From positions 57,995-121,994 of the forward strand of contig DCVQ01000015.1 in NCBI GenBank assembly GCA_002328745.1: DNA of 64,000 nt, written 5' to 3'. The stretch's first letter is position 1, and each line of letters starts with the position of its first letter. Shown one piece after another: positions 63,411-64,000 of this stretch. Below the pieces are notes generated by a model. It searched no databases. It was not told the origin of the DNA and saw only the letters and a program-made list of their open reading frames with translations. The stretch is from Actinobacteria bacterium UBA2184. GTDB lineage: Bacteria > Actinomycetota > Coriobacteriia > Anaerosomatales > Anaerosomataceae. Made by a program: the position numbers and the translations under genes.

Positions 63411-64000
63411 ATGCGCGCACGGATCGCGATGGTGTTGGTGCTGATCGCCACTGCGGCCGTCGCCGGGTGCGCCCCGGACGGCGGCCCCTTGTCCCTGCGC
63501 GATGCGCAGCGGGACGATGCGATCGAGCTCGACGGCGTTGAAGTGCGCGAGTACGAGGGCGAGCAGCTCGACTCGGTTCAGGACTTCCGCGAGAACTCCA
63601 TCAAGGGTCCCCAGTACGTGGACGTGGACACCTACCGGCTGACCGTCGGCGGCCTTGTCGACGAGGCGATGGAGTTCACGTACTCCGAGGTGGTGAGCGG
63701 CCTTCCGGCCTACGAGAAGGTCGTGCAGCTCGACTGCGTGGAGGGCTGGAGCGCGAAGATCCTCTGGCGGGGCGTCCTCGTGCGCGACCTGCTCGACGCG
63801 GCGGGCGTTTCGCCTGAAGCGCGAAGCGTCGTGTTCTCGGCCGCTGACGGCTACACCACGTCGTATCCCGTCGAGTACTTCTACGACAACGACATCATCC
63901 TCGCGTACCAGATGAACGGCGTGACTCTGCCCCCCGAGCGCGGATTCCCGTTCCAGCTCGTGGCCGAGGACAAGTGGGGCTACAAGTGGTGCAAGTGGGT
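63411..64000 (+). CDS. Lipoprotein molybdopterin-dependent oxidoreductase, 5' part
   Basis: At least 196 residues from ATG 63411 (GGAGGAG upstream), running off the right edge. Signal peptide with lipobox (ATAAVAGC), then an oxidoreductase molybdopterin-binding domain: TYRLTVGGLVDEAMEFTYSE, VVQLDCVEGWSAKILWRGVL with the molybdenum-ligand Cys, and LAYQMNGVTLPPERGFPFQL. Sulfite-oxidase/MsrP-like fold; extracytoplasmic. Substrate unknown. Confidence 0.85.
   Translation, partial: MRARIAMVLVLIATAAVAGCAPDGGPLSLRDAQRDDAIELDGVEVREYEGEQLDSVQDFRENSIKGPQYVDVDTYRLTVGGLVDEAMEFTYSEVVSGLPAYEKVVQLDCVEGWSAKILWRGVLVRDLLDAAGVSPEARSVVFSAADGYTTSYPVEYFYDNDIILAYQMNGVTLPPERGFPFQLVAEDKWGYKWCKW

Overview
The window joins two kinds of DNA. 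From about 26.13 kb to the right end it is high-GC, densely packed chromosome that looks like an anaerobic actinobacterium, probably of the Coriobacteriia/OPB41 type. That placement is inference from gene content: an actinobacterial fhaA-fhaB-pstP-rodA/pbpA-pknB cluster, a four-subunit 2-oxoacid:ferredoxin oxidoreductase, a minimal sufCB-like pair and larBC. From 1 to about 26.1 kb it is lower-GC accessory DNA made of two integrated elements in tandem.

Element 1 (left of position 1 to 20,648) is about 20 kb or more. It has a tyrosine integrase (16,362-17,492) and mostly unrecognised cargo. The cargo includes: a leftward operon of small genes headed by a secreted HELGH metalloprotease; a TnpB/Cas12-like RuvC nuclease without a transposase, overlapping an unknown upstream gene and flanked by hairpins; an operon with a Flp-pilin-like surface protein behind a strong promoter and a palindrome; a protein made of four winged-helix DNA-binding modules downstream of four GATAGAC-type boxes; a four-gene translationally coupled cassette (unknown protein, arginase/UPF0489-like, DUF5677-like, PD-(D/E)XK-like) that resembles a defence island; a DUF6338/microprotein/DUF2188/DUF3800 group; and a CoiA-like nuclease. 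No phage structural genes or conjugation genes were recognised.

Element 2 (20,649-26,127) is about 5.5 kb: tyrosine integrase, XRE repressor, AlpA-type HTH protein, HUH replication initiator next to a perfect hairpin, a zinc-ribbon membrane protein, an orphan HsdR-N nuclease domain, a coiled-coil membrane protein, and a very large inverted repeat near its right end. Integrase arm-like repeats lie inside both ends.

Both visible junctions carry an identical 38-bp copy of the 5' half of a leftward tRNA-Arg(CCU) gene, ending in the anticodon loop. The native copy (26,090-26,127) is cut off from its 3' half. The internal copy (20,611-20,648) has a TTGACA-type promoter supplied by element 2. The complete tRNA is therefore expected left of the window, rebuilt from an element-borne 5' half and the chromosomal 3' half.

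The chromosome proceeds as follows: a MinD-like ATPase with the oxidoreductase operon; an XRE-cupin regulator and acyl-CoA synthetase; a methyltransferase, CapA-like protein, aldo/keto reductase and phosphoribosyltransferase; the leftward cell-envelope/phosphosignalling cluster in which the RodA/FtsW and penicillin-binding proteins are one fused polypeptide; an FKBP isomerase, HtrA protease and two zinc-ribbon membrane proteins; tRNA-Leu(CAG); an ABC exporter; small membrane proteins; a HemN-like radical-SAM protein; sufC/sufB; a MutY-like glycosylase; larC/larB; a diguanylate cyclase with pheA and a methyltransferase; and the start of a lipoprotein molybdopterin oxidoreductase.
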